A stretch of DNA of 64,000 nucleotides from Sipunculus nudus (lineage: Eukaryota > Annelida > Sipuncula > Golfingiida > Sipunculidae), in NCBI GenBank assembly GCA_026874595.1, contig JAPPUL010000076.1, positions 1 to 64,000 on the forward strand. Reading direction: 5' to 3'. Shown here in pieces: positions 28,611 to 37,786 of this stretch (the first letter of the stretch is position 1; each line of letters begins with the position of its first letter). Position numbers and translations under genes: made by a program. The notes beneath the pieces are model-generated. The model was not told the DNA's origin, made no database searches, and was given only the letters and a program-made list of their open reading frames with translations.

Positions 28611-29882
28611 ATGAATGCTTTATTTTTATATTTAGTAATCTCTTGCTTTTCTATTATCACTCTGTCTCAACAGGCTGACTCTCGTATTGGCTCCGGTATC
28701 CCTTTCCTTAATAAGAAAATCCTTAAAAAGTTCTTCTCTCCCTTTTATTATAAGAACATTTATAACACTAAAACCCTCCTAAAAGCTAACTTTATCACTG
28801 AAGATATAAACTCCTTTTATACAGTCTCTCAAAATAACTCCCCGCACAACTTCTTCATAAACCAAAGTACCATCTCCAATAACTATAAGACTATCCCTTT
28901 TAAATCTCTTACTTTCAATATCAAAGCTTCCTTCTTGTCAAAAAAAGATACTTTTATCGATTTAATCCCTAAAAAGAAAACTACTTTGCCTACTTCGACC
29001 CGCTCCGTAGACTTTTGGATTAAAACTTCTACTCCCTATATCTCTATTTCTTTTTTCCTTATTATGCCAAATGGCAGACTTTCTATTTTTTCTATCTCCT
29101 TAAAAAAATATAAACCAAACATCTGGCATAAACTCTTTTTTAACCTCGTAAGTAAAAACCTAAAAGCTAATCCCAATCCCATCTCTTGGAATAAACCTAT
29201 CTCTCTTTCTAAAATACGTATCCTTAGAACTAATACCTCTTCCCTCAAACATATTCAAATCTCTTTCTCAAAACCTTTCTCGTACAACTTTAGAAAATCT
29301 TTTAAAAACCAATTCCTTGACCCCATACAATTTATTGAGCCTTTTAATCGCAATTTTAACAATGCTTTCGTTTTCAATTTAAACAATACGTCTAAAAAAG
29401 AGCTTTTTATTGACTCTCACTCTACTCCTGGCCCAACTACTCCTGGCCCAACAAAGAATTTGAAACATTTGCTCTCTTTATTTAATGATAACTACTTCTT
29501 AGGCATTAATCTTCAGCCTTTTAATAAACAGTACCTTCTTATCGCTTTCTATCAAAAATATAAACTGCTTTGGGAACACAATATCTCCATCTGGATTAAA
29601 GGTTACAAAAACTATGAACAGTTTTCTTTGATCTTTGAAGAGGGTAAGGGTAGATTCTTTGAACTTGCTTTAACTCATATCAACTTTAACGGCTGGAGAC
29701 AGATTTTTGCCCCTATCCCAAGACAATATATTACATATTTTAAAACGCCAGCTTCTAAACGATATATCAACATCATCGGTATCAAAATAGCACCCCATCC
29801 CAAACGAAAAACCATTTCTCTTGCTATCGACCAACTGAATGCCATTATCTTAAACTCTTTGATCCATAACCAAAACCTCTAG
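28611..29882 (+). CDS. FlaA-like protein with two FlaA-type halves
   Basis: A 423-residue protein. A signal peptide (MNALFLYLVISCFSIITLSQQA) precedes two similar segments. The second contains SIWIKGYKNYEQFSLIFEE, then LALTHINFNGWRQIFAPIP, the FlaA hallmark (a FlaA strand with W-V/I-x-G, then GWKxLxxxIP). The first has FWIKTSTPYISISFFLIM and LKKYKPNIWHKLFFNL. FlaA forms the sheath of spirochaete periplasmic flagella; two-domain forms are less common. A 15-bp repeat (about 29427-29455) encodes TPGPT twice. No convincing Shine-Dalgarno. It ends in an overlap of stops with the PII gene. Lagging strand, pyrimidine-rich codons. Confidence 0.65.
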   Translation: MNALFLYLVISCFSIITLSQQADSRIGSGIPFLNKKILKKFFSPFYYKNIYNTKTLLKANFITEDINSFYTVSQNNSPHNFFINQSTISNNYKTIPFKSLTFNIKASFLSKKDTFIDLIPKKKTTLPTSTRSVDFWIKTSTPYISISFFLIMPNGRLSIFSISLKKYKPNIWHKLFFNLVSKNLKANPNPISWNKPISLSKIRILRTNTSSLKHIQISFSKPFSYNFRKSFKNQFLDPIQFIEPFNRNFNNAFVFNLNNTSKKELFIDSHSTPGPTTPGPTKNLKHLLSLFNDNYFLGINLQPFNKQYLLIAFYQKYKLLWEHNISIWIKGYKNYEQFSLIFEEGKGRFFELALTHINFNGWRQIFAPIPRQYITYFKTPASKRYINIIGIKIAPHPKRKTISLAIDQLNAIILNSLIHNQNL

Positions 29883-30226
29883 ACTGCCTTTTCCATTCGC
29901 TCTCCTGTCCTTATCTTTATACAATCATCTATCGGATATACAAAAATCTTACCATCCCCTACCTTACCCTCTACTCCTGTTCTTGCACTCTTTAATATCG
30001 CTTCTATCGCAAGTTCTACAAAATCATCATTCACTATTATTGTTAGCTTAAGCTTCCTCATGAAACTTACTTCGTACTTATGTCCTGAAAATACTTCCTC
30101 CTCCCTCTTCTGACGTCCAAAACCATGTATCTCTGTTACATGCATGCGACTAACTCCTACCTCCGATAACCCCTCCTTTACCTCCTCCAATTTCCCAGGC
30201 TCTATTATTGCCTCTAGTTTCTTCAT
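29879..30226 (-). CDS. PII-family signal protein (GlnB/GlnK-like)
   Basis: A 115-residue trimeric regulator. Starts MKKLEAIIEPGKLEEVKEGL, contains HGFGRQKREEEVFSGHKYEV (the T-loop, with the Tyr at the usual modification position) and GVEGKVGDGKIFVYPIDDCIKIRTGE (the ATP/2-oxoglutarate-binding end). It reports nitrogen/carbon status. No glnA or amtB is close; the neighbour is trkH, 25 bases upstream on the same strand, so a shared transcript with potassium uptake is possible. Its stop shares a CTAG with the convergent FlaA-like gene. Confidence 0.92.
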   Translation of the reverse strand: MKKLEAIIEPGKLEEVKEGLSEVGVSRMHVTEIHGFGRQKREEEVFSGHKYEVSFMRKLKLTIIVNDDFVELAIEAILKSARTGVEGKVGDGKIFVYPIDDCIKIRTGERMEKAV

Positions 30227-30251
30227 TTCTATAACTCCTGTCTTTTCCTAA

Positions 30252-31763
30252 TTAATTATCACTCCTCTCCTTCTCCCAAGCAAATGGGAAAAATAATATC
30301 AATACCCCATAAAACTCAAGTCGCCCCAACAACATACAAAACGTCAATAGCCACTTCCCAACATCCGTTATATGGCCATAATTACCATCAGGCCCTATCT
30401 TTCCAAGCCCAGGCCCTACATTATTTAAAGTTGCAAGTACTCCCGCAAAACTCTCAACTAAATCATTCTCAAAATAATTTAATATCAATACCGCTATTAC
30501 TAAAACTATCATATGTAGCATTATAAAACCTAGCGTCGACAGCAAAACACTATCTGCTACCACCTGACGTCCAACTCGGACCAACTTTATATGTCTTGGG
30601 TAAATAAACTTTACAAGCTCTATATATACATATTTAAACAATAAGTATATCCTCATAAGCTTTATTCCTCCACTAGTTGACCCCGCACACCCCCCTACAA
30701 ACATTAATATCAATATCAAAAATTGGCCAAAGGCTGTCCATACACCATAATGATATATATCTCCATCAAGACCAACTCCTAAACCTGTTGTTGTTATTAT
30801 CGATACCACCTGAAATATGATATATCTTAAGGCCTTTACTATATCTCCTTCATAATTACTTTCAAGCGTTGTTAATAATACCAAAACACTTACTACCAAT
30901 ATAGCAATAATATATATCCGAAACTCTCTATCCTTTAAATAACTCCTCTCTTTCATTATTAATACTCTATAGTGCAAGGCGAAACTTGTTCCCGACAAAA
31001 TCATGAAGAATATTACTATCCCTTCTACTGCTATTGCATCATAATGTCCTATACTTTCATTTTTTATCGAGAAACCTCCCGTTGCTATCGTCGAAAATGA
31101 ATGGCATATTGCATCAAAAAAATCCATTCCCACTATCATTAAACTTATTGTCTGCATTACCGTAAATATTACATATACTCCCCACAATATCTTTGCTGTC
31201 TGACTTATCCTCGGCGATATCTTCTCCGATACCGGGCCCGGTACCTCAGCCTGGTATAACTGCATCCCTCCTATTCCAAGTGTCGGTAAGATTGCTATCG
31301 CAAGCACTATTATCCCCATCCCTCCAAGCCAATTTGATAAACTTCTCCAGAACAATAACCCATGCGGAAAACTCTCTATATCTAAAAGTATTGTTGCACC
31401 TGTTGTTGTAAAGCCGCTCATCATCTCAAAATAAGCGTCTGTAAAGGTATGTATTACTCCTTTGTCTAATTCTGGATAGTAGTAGGAGTGCAGCATAAAA
31501 GGTATTGTTGCGAATAATGCTGCTGTTATCCAACCAAAGGTAACTATTGCAAAACTCTCGCGGGCTTTTAGATTTGTCTTCCTATACCTTTTTGTCAGCA
31601 AGTTTAAGACAACTCCTATTAGCATAGTAAGGCCTATCGACTCTATAAATGGCAGCATATCATTCTCACCATAGTATAGCGAGAACATTAACGGAAATAT
31701 CTCAAAGAAACCTATAAATAGTATTAGTATGCTTTGTACGTATAAAACTATTCCAAAATTCAT
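30252..31763 (-). CDS. trkH: Potassium uptake channel subunit TrkH
   Basis: A 503-residue membrane protein with the four-fold membrane-pore-membrane repeat of Trk/Ktr. Pore segments with selectivity glycines: MSGFTTTGATIL, SFSTIATGGFSI, IITTTGLGVGL and LNNVGPGLGKIG. Early helix region LLFWRSLSNWLGGMGIIVLA and GGCAGSTSGGIKLMRIY are also typical. It imports potassium with the cytoplasmic TrkA ring. It starts three bases after trkA ends, so the two form one transcript, probably with the PII gene. Confidence 0.95.
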   Translation of the reverse strand: MNFGIVLYVQSILILFIGFFEIFPLMFSLYYGENDMLPFIESIGLTMLIGVVLNLLTKRYRKTNLKARESFAIVTFGWITAALFATIPFMLHSYYYPELDKGVIHTFTDAYFEMMSGFTTTGATILLDIESFPHGLLFWRSLSNWLGGMGIIVLAIAILPTLGIGGMQLYQAEVPGPVSEKISPRISQTAKILWGVYVIFTVMQTISLMIVGMDFFDAICHSFSTIATGGFSIKNESIGHYDAIAVEGIVIFFMILSGTSFALHYRVLIMKERSYLKDREFRIYIIAILVVSVLVLLTTLESNYEGDIVKALRYIIFQVVSIITTTGLGVGLDGDIYHYGVWTAFGQFLILILMFVGGCAGSTSGGIKLMRIYLLFKYVYIELVKFIYPRHIKLVRVGRQVVADSVLLSTLGFIMLHMIVLVIAVLILNYFENDLVESFAGVLATLNNVGPGLGKIGPDGNYGHITDVGKWLLTFCMLLGRLEFYGVLILFFPFAWEKERSDN

Positions 31764-31766
31764 ACG

Positions 31767-33128
31767 CTATCCAAAAAACTCCCCTACTACTTGTACTGTC
31801 TCTGAACTTGAAAATATTATTATCTTGTCGTCCGCCTTTATTAAATCTTCTCCTTTTGGTATGATCTTCTCCTGTCCTCGTATTATTGCTGCTATTAAAC
31901 ATCCTTTTGGAAAACGTATTTCTTTAAGGGGGATTCCTATTAGCTTATTATCTTCTCTTACTATATATTCTATTATCTCTGCATTATTCTCTCCTAACAT
32001 CACTATCGATAATACGTTTCCACGCCTTATGTATTTTAATATTTCTCCGACTGTGGCTATCTTTGGTATAACAATTGCATCTACTCCCGCAAGCGATACC
32101 AACGGAAGATAATCTTTTCTCTGTATACTTGCTATCGTTTTAGGGACACTCTCTTGTTTAGCTATCATTGAGGCCAGAATGTTTTTTTCCTCATCATCTG
32201 ATACCGCCAAAAATGAATCTATATTTCCTAACCCCTCCTCTACTAATGCCTCCCTATCTGTATAACTACAGTTTACGACCTCTATCTTATGAAATTGCTC
32301 CGAAAAACTTATACACTTAGCCCTATCCTCCTCTATCACCTTAATAGATTTACCCTGTCTCTCAAACTCCTCGCATAGTAAGTGCGTTATTTTAGAAACC
32401 CCTATTATAAATACCTTATGTATTTCCTTGTATGATTCATGAAAATATGGTGCTATAACAGCAAAGTCTTCCTTCTTTGCTATTATATAGACTTTATCAC
32501 CTCCTACTAAATTGCCTTCTCCTTGCGGGACTATTAACTCATCATTTCGGATTATCGCCAATATCAACATCCTCTTTAATGCCTCTATTTGGCCTATCTC
32601 CTTTATATTCATATCTGCTATCTGTAAGCCCGATGTTATGCGATAACCCTTTATCATAACGTCTTCTTCATCAAACTCCACTATCTCAAAAGCTGCCGGC
32701 GACGTTATTAGTTTTAATATTCTTTCCGTTGTTACATGTTCCGGATTTATTAGTACATCTATTCCAAGCTCTTCTTTTGTAAATAATATTCCTTCTTCAC
32801 CATCATCTAGCTTATCTCCAAAAAAATGATGCCTTATACGTGCAATCTTAAAGGGCACATTAAATTTCTTTGCTATAAAACAGGCTATGATATTGCTCTC
32901 ATCTTTATCTGTTGCCGCAATTAGTACATCACAAGTTTTTACTCCCGCCTTTAATAAGGTAGCTATCTCACTACCATAGCCAACAACTGTTAGTACATCA
33001 AGCTTACGGTTTATCTCTATTACCCTATAAGGATCTTTATCTATTATTACCACATTATGTTCCTCTACTGTAAGCGTCTCTGCTATGTGATAACCTACCT
33101 CGCCTGCTCCTATTATTATTATATCCAT
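31767..33128 (-). CDS. trkA: Potassium uptake regulatory subunit TrkA
   Basis: A 453-residue protein with two RCK repeats, each with Rossmann and C-terminal parts. Repeat 1: MDIIIIGAGEVGYHIAETL, VVIIDKDPYRV, AATDKDESNI. Repeat 2: KVFIIGVSKITHLLCEEF, KVIEEDRAKCI, AVSDDEEKNIL. TrkA binds NAD(H)/ATP and gates TrkH. It starts 65 bases from dnaN and is read in the same direction. Confidence 0.95.
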   Translation of the reverse strand: MDIIIIGAGEVGYHIAETLTVEEHNVVIIDKDPYRVIEINRKLDVLTVVGYGSEIATLLKAGVKTCDVLIAATDKDESNIIACFIAKKFNVPFKIARIRHHFFGDKLDDGEEGILFTKEELGIDVLINPEHVTTERILKLITSPAAFEIVEFDEEDVMIKGYRITSGLQIADMNIKEIGQIEALKRMLILAIIRNDELIVPQGEGNLVGGDKVYIIAKKEDFAVIAPYFHESYKEIHKVFIIGVSKITHLLCEEFERQGKSIKVIEEDRAKCISFSEQFHKIEVVNCSYTDREALVEEGLGNIDSFLAVSDDEEKNILASMIAKQESVPKTIASIQRKDYLPLVSLAGVDAIVIPKIATVGEILKYIRRGNVLSIVMLGENNAEIIEYIVREDNKLIGIPLKEIRFPKGCLIAAIIRGQEKIIPKGEDLIKADDKIIIFSSSETVQVVGEFFG

Positions 33129-33193
33129 TCTTTCTCTCTAAAACGTCTTATCTTACTACATATTTACTTCTTTTATCTATTTTATCTTAATAT

Positions 33194-34318
33194 TTAATTT
33201 GTAGGTAGTTTCATTGGCATTATTACTGAAAAGTAATCTTGTGTTCCCTTACCATTTATTAACATTGGGCCTGTGTCTTTTTGTAAATAAATTTCCACCT
33301 CTTCCTCTTCTATTTCCTTTATTGCATCTAGGATATATCTATAATTAAACGCTATCTCAATATCTTCTCCCTTATAATCTATCTCAACTTCATCTTGTGC
33401 CTCACCCAATAACGCATTTCGTCCCATCACCCTTAAAAATCCTTCTCGTATATCAAATCTTATTAATGATATCTTTTCATCTACTATTAACGATACTCGC
33501 TTTATTGCATCCTCAAGTACTTTCCGATTTAATACGATTTTCGTCTCTCCTCGCTCTGGGATTACTGTTGTATAATCTGGAAATTGTCCTTCATATAAGG
33601 TTGAGAATATCTCCATCTCCCCTATCCTAAAAAATATTTGCTTTTCTGTAACTGATATCTTTGTCTTTTTATTCTCACTTTCATAACTTTCTAATATCCG
33701 CAATATTTCATGTAGCACTTTAGATGGAACTATAACTCTAAGTTCTTTATATTCTCCCTCCTCTTCCTTCTTCAAATATGTTAATCGTTTACCATCTGTT
33801 GAAACATATACTTGTTTTCCTTGTGTTATTTCAAATAGTATTCCATTTAAAAAATATCTTGTTTCGTCCTTAGATACAGATGCTATTGTCTTTTTTATCG
33901 CATCCTGAAGTTCTTCATCTTTTAGAATTAATATATCCTCTTCTACAAATAAAGGAATATCTGGATAATTATCTTTCGGTATTCCTTGTATCATAAATCT
34001 CGTCTTTACTTTTTTATCTGTTGATTGTATTCGTAAATTGTTGTTTACTTGAATTATCTTTATATTTCCTACGGGAAAACTTCTTATTATTTCTAATAAT
34101 TTCTTTGCACTTACTGTTAATGTTCCCTCAGTTATAATCTGAGCTTCTACCCAGGATTTAAATCCTATTTCAAGGTCTGTTGTATTTATCCATACTTTAT
34201 CATTGTCTGTTTCAAGTAATACATTCTCAAGCATGGGTATTGTTGTTTTTGTTGAGATCATTCGCTCTGATAAACGTAATATTTTTTCAAGATTCTCTTG
34301 TAAACATATAAATTCCAT
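33194..34318 (-). CDS. dnaN: DNA polymerase III beta subunit (sliding clamp)
   Basis: A 374-residue clamp with three similar domains. Start chosen at MEFICLQENLEKILRLSE (34318) because GAGGAAA precedes it; a longer start five codons earlier is possible. Other features: TIPMLENVLLETDNDKVWI, NGILFEI, VYVSTDGKRLTYL (domain 2), NYRYILDAIKEIEEEEVEIYL and a C-terminal SVIMPMKLPTN, where the final strand forms the partner-binding groove. It holds the polymerase on DNA. It lies 317 bases from dnaA, the common dnaA-dnaN order. It is compositionally milder than the purine-rich neighbours. Confidence 0.97.
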   Translation of the reverse strand: MEFICLQENLEKILRLSERMISTKTTIPMLENVLLETDNDKVWINTTDLEIGFKSWVEAQIITEGTLTVSAKKLLEIIRSFPVGNIKIIQVNNNLRIQSTDKKVKTRFMIQGIPKDNYPDIPLFVEEDILILKDEELQDAIKKTIASVSKDETRYFLNGILFEITQGKQVYVSTDGKRLTYLKKEEEGEYKELRVIVPSKVLHEILRILESYESENKKTKISVTEKQIFFRIGEMEIFSTLYEGQFPDYTTVIPERGETKIVLNRKVLEDAIKRVSLIVDEKISLIRFDIREGFLRVMGRNALLGEAQDEVEIDYKGEDIEIAFNYRYILDAIKEIEEEEVEIYLQKDTGPMLINGKGTQDYFSVIMPMKLPTN

Positions 34319-34635
34319 AATATATTTCCTCATTTTAGATAGTAGTATTTGTATTTATTTACTTAACTATGAATTATAAATATAAATTAATATTATATAA
34401 CTATTATTCTTCTTAATATATCATGTTTATTTGTCTAAAATAGATTATGTAGCTTATCTAGTAAAGATTTATATAGTTTAAAACTTGTTTAAAACATTGT
34501 TTTTTTTATAAACAAAGCATATTAAGTTTAGAGTATATTTTTTTTATAAAGATCTGTAATAATTTAATCTTTTAATATGCTTTATTATCACTAATGCTAT
34601 GTTTTTGAATCTTAATTTTGCTTTGTTTGTTTTGC
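34319..34635. other. AT-rich spacer between dnaN and dnaA
   Basis: Very A/T-rich with no ORF. It contains TTATAAACA (34506-34514), a DnaA-box-like sequence differing from TTATNCACA by one base, and an inverted pair TTGTTTA...TAAACAA around 34487-34516. In Borrelia the origin lies between dnaA and dnaN, so this is a second candidate for oriC. Confidence 0.4.
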
Positions 34636-36018
34636 TTAGGTTAATTGATTTAACTTCATCTTTATATTCTCAACGTCATTACGAATGGATTCACTTTTCT
34701 TAAGCTCTTTTTCTATCTTATTATATGCAGATATTATTGTCGAGTGAGTTCTGCCACCAAACTCATGTCCAAGGTCTGTTGTAGATAGGCTTGTTAACTC
34801 TTTAGCTAAGTAAATGGATATGTGTCTAGGTTTTACGATTAAATTATTTCTTTTTTTTGATTTTAAATCAATAAAGCTAATATTATAATATTTGGCGACC
34901 TGCTTTTGAATATCTTCTATGCTAACCTTTTTACTTATTATCTCTTTTTGTAAGATATCTTTTAAATTCTCACTAACTACTTTTAAAGTTAAATCTTCTT
35001 TAAGCAGATTCTTAATTGCTTTAGTCTTAATTACTGCAGCTTCTAAATCTCGTACATTATTTGTTATATTGTTAGCGAGGAAGTCTATGATTTCGTCTTT
35101 GATTAATATATTATATTTCACAAGTTTCTTTTTAATAATAGCTTTTCTTGTTTCAAAATTTGGTGGCTTTATATCTGCAACTAAGCCTGAGGCAAAACGA
35201 GATATTAAACGATCTGTTACTTTCTTTAATTCCTGTGGGGAACGATCACTTGTAAAAACCATTTGTTTGCCTGATTGATTTAATATGTTAAAAGTATGGA
35301 ATAATTCTTCTTGTATACCTTCTTTTTGTTCTAGGAATTGTATATCATCGACTAAAAGAATATCTGAGTAACGGAATTTAAGACGAAATGCATGTACGCG
35401 ACCTTTTTGTAAAGAATTAATATACTCATTTGTAAATTGTTCGCTTGTTATGTATATTACTTGCATTAAAGGATCATTTTTAGAAATATCATGACCTATA
35501 GCTTGCATAAGGTGGGTTTTACCAAGTCCAACGCCACCATATATAAATAAAGGATTATAATCTGTGCCTGGGTATTCTGCTATTCGTTTAGCCGCAGCGT
35601 AAGCAAGTTGACTATTTATTCCGACTACAAACTGCTCAAAGGTATGTCTTTGTTCTAAAGAGTGCTTTTTTGAGGGATTTTTTGATTTTGAGTTCTTTTG
35701 TTTTTGAAAATCTTGATTTTTATTAGAACTTAATGTTTTGAATTGATCTGATAAGTTTTTTTGTTGTGAAGCTTCATCAGAACCTGAAATATAAACTAGA
35801 ATCTCAAGTTTTGAGTTAAAGCGTTTTCTAATAAAGTCTTTAAGAGCAGGTATATATTTATCTTCAACCCGTTCTTTATAAAGGTTATTGGGAACAGACA
35901 GAAGTATTTTGTCATTGTCTTTAGACATAAACTTGATATAATCAAGCCAAAGTTCCCTATCTTTCGGGAAGGTTTTATTAAGATACTCAAAAATAAGTTC
36001 ATAAGATTCTATTGACAT
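34636..36018 (-). CDS. dnaA: Chromosomal replication initiator DnaA
   Basis: A 460-residue initiator. Domain I (about 1-75) holds the DnaB/partner region; domain II is a Lys/Ser-rich linker (SKNPSKKHSLEQRHTFEQF). Domain III has Walker A GGVGLGKTHLMQAIGH (about 160-175), Walker B DILLVDDIQFLEQKEG (about 222) and the arginine-finger region SDRSPQELKKVTDRLISRFASG. Domain IV ends with the DNA-binding signature GGRTHSTIISAYNKI (about 420-434). Most DnaA proteins have Asp where this Thr follows GGR; the Asp touches bases of the DnaA box, so binding specificity may be shifted. The start at 36018 gives full family length. Confidence 0.97.
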   Translation of the reverse strand: MSIESYELIFEYLNKTFPKDRELWLDYIKFMSKDNDKILLSVPNNLYKERVEDKYIPALKDFIRKRFNSKLEILVYISGSDEASQQKNLSDQFKTLSSNKNQDFQKQKNSKSKNPSKKHSLEQRHTFEQFVVGINSQLAYAAAKRIAEYPGTDYNPLFIYGGVGLGKTHLMQAIGHDISKNDPLMQVIYITSEQFTNEYINSLQKGRVHAFRLKFRYSDILLVDDIQFLEQKEGIQEELFHTFNILNQSGKQMVFTSDRSPQELKKVTDRLISRFASGLVADIKPPNFETRKAIIKKKLVKYNILIKDEIIDFLANNITNNVRDLEAAVIKTKAIKNLLKEDLTLKVVSENLKDILQKEIISKKVSIEDIQKQVAKYYNISFIDLKSKKRNNLIVKPRHISIYLAKELTSLSTTDLGHEFGGRTHSTIISAYNKIEKELKKSESIRNDVENIKMKLNQLT

Positions 36019-36388
36019 CTAAAGACCATAATAAACATAAAATAAAAACGTTATAGACAAGTTGCAAACAAAATGAATAAATCAAGCTAGAGTTAAAACT
36101 AAGGCTCACAAAGTATTACAAAAGCATGTTGTAAGCATTCAAAAAGTTATGAACAACTAATTGACAATATCCTTGCAACAATAAATAAAGTCGACTAAAT
36201 AAAATTAGACATTAGACATTTAGGTATGAGGAGTATGTAATAGGCAAAAAACAGATATAAAAACACTTTAAACCCAATAGATATAGGGATTTAGCATAAA
36301 AAAGTAAGTATTTATAGTTTTAAATTTTTATTTACTGTATTTTTTGAAATATCTTATATTTAGATTAGATTTTAAGGAGGATAGGATT
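36019..36388. other. Putative replication origin region, upstream of dnaA
   Basis: The gap between divergent dnaA (minus) and the ABC transporter gene (plus) is where transcription and composition bias flip, fitting an origin. It is very A-rich on the plus strand and contains TTATAGACA (36051-36059) and TTATGAACA (36147-36155), each one mismatch from TTATNCACA. No cluster of canonical boxes or obvious iteron array was found. Direct TTAGACATTAGACATTTAGG near 36206-36226 adds a short repeat. No gene seen. Confidence 0.5.
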
Positions 36389-37741
36389 ATGAAACTAATA
36401 TCAATAAAGTTTCGAGTATTTATAGTTGTACTTCTGCTTGGTATAGTAGTTAAAACATCCTGCTCGACGGAGAAAAATACTTTATCAATCGTTACATCCT
36501 TCCCTAAAGACCTAACAACAAGTTTTAAAAATGCATTTGAAGATAAAAATGCAAATCTAAAGGTAACAATTCTTAATAAGTCTACATCGTCTAGTATAAA
36601 GTATATTCAAGAAACAGCATCAAAAAATAATACAGACTTATTTTGGGCATCCGCTCCAGATGCTTTTGAAGTACTAAAAGAAAACAATTTACTACAAAAA
36701 CATGAAGTAAACATAAGCGGAATACCTAATAAAATAGGCTCCTTCCCAATTAATGATCCAGAAGGGTATTATAAAGGTTTTGCAGCAGCAGGTTATGGAA
36801 TCATGTGGAATACTCGCTATACAAAAGCAAAAGAACTACCAGCACCAAAAGATTGGGAAGACTTAAAAAAACCTGTCTATTTTAATCATGTTGCGATGTC
36901 TTCTCCTTCTCGTTCAGGCACCACTCATCTTACATTAGAGACTATCCTACAATCTGAAGGTTGGACTAAAGGTTGGGAGACTATGAAGTTCATTGCAGGG
37001 AACTTTAGAACAGTTACTGAACGGAGTTTTGGAGTTCCTGACGGAGTAAATAGTGGAGATTTTGGTATTGGTATAGTTATCGACTTTTTTGGATTATCTT
37101 CAAAAGGAGCAGGGTTTCCTGTTGAATTTATATATCCTCCAAAAACATCTTTAGTCCCCGCAAATATCGCTATCATAAAAAATGCACCAAATAAAGAAAT
37201 GGCTGTTAAATTCATTGATTTTATATTATCGGATGAAGGACAAGAAATATTATTAGACCCGAAAATACGGCGACTGCCAGTAAATCCCAAAACTTATACA
37301 AAAGCTCCTAAACACTTTCCAAACCCTTTTACCGATAACTCGCTTAAAACCGCTTTATATTTTGATCTTAATTTATCTAAAACTAGATATAATTTGGTTA
37401 ACTCCTTATTTGACGTCATGATTACATATCGTATGGAGGCCCTACGAAAAGCTACCAAAGCTATACATGATGCATCTGGAGAATTAAATGCTTTGTCAAC
37501 ACCAAATTTAAAAGCAAAAGCCCTTATTGAAAAAGCAAAAGAATTATTAGTAGCAGTACCTATTGATGAGGCAAAGGCTAACAATAAAGAATTTAGTGCG
37601 ATTTTTACTAAAAAACGTAAAAAAGCTACGGATAAAGTAACAGGCAGGCAGGCAGAAGTTGAGGCTAAGTGGGATGAGTTTATTCAGAAAAATTATAAAG
37701 AGGCTGAAGAATTAGCCAAAAAGGCAATCTCTATGATGTGA
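36389..37741 (+). CDS. Extracellular solute-binding lipoprotein (iron(III)/family-1 type ABC)
   Basis: A 450-residue lipoprotein: MKLISIKFRVFIVVLLLGIVV..TSC, lipobox cysteine near residue 25. The mature part has SIVTSFPKDLTTSFKNAFED, NTDLFWASAPDAFEVLKE, FAAAGYGIMWNTRY and NIAIIKNAPNKEMAVKFIDF-ILSDEGQE, all typical of the AfuA/FbpA-like and related family-1 binding proteins. A Lys-rich C-terminal helix (about residues 410-445) is extra. The ATG at 36389 has a perfect AAGGAGG 8 bases upstream. Substrate unknown: iron, a phosphonate, or sugar-like ligand. First of three genes of an importer. Confidence 0.85.
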   Translation: MKLISIKFRVFIVVLLLGIVVKTSCSTEKNTLSIVTSFPKDLTTSFKNAFEDKNANLKVTILNKSTSSSIKYIQETASKNNTDLFWASAPDAFEVLKENNLLQKHEVNISGIPNKIGSFPINDPEGYYKGFAAAGYGIMWNTRYTKAKELPAPKDWEDLKKPVYFNHVAMSSPSRSGTTHLTLETILQSEGWTKGWETMKFIAGNFRTVTERSFGVPDGVNSGDFGIGIVIDFFGLSSKGAGFPVEFIYPPKTSLVPANIAIIKNAPNKEMAVKFIDFILSDEGQEILLDPKIRRLPVNPKTYTKAPKHFPNPFTDNSLKTALYFDLNLSKTRYNLVNSLFDVMITYRMEALRKATKAIHDASGELNALSTPNLKAKALIEKAKELLVAVPIDEAKANNKEFSAIFTKKRKKATDKVTGRQAEVEAKWDEFIQKNYKEAEELAKKAISMM

Positions 37742-37786
37742 AATAGCTATTAATATAATTAAAAAGAGCTTGCATATGTTAAATAT

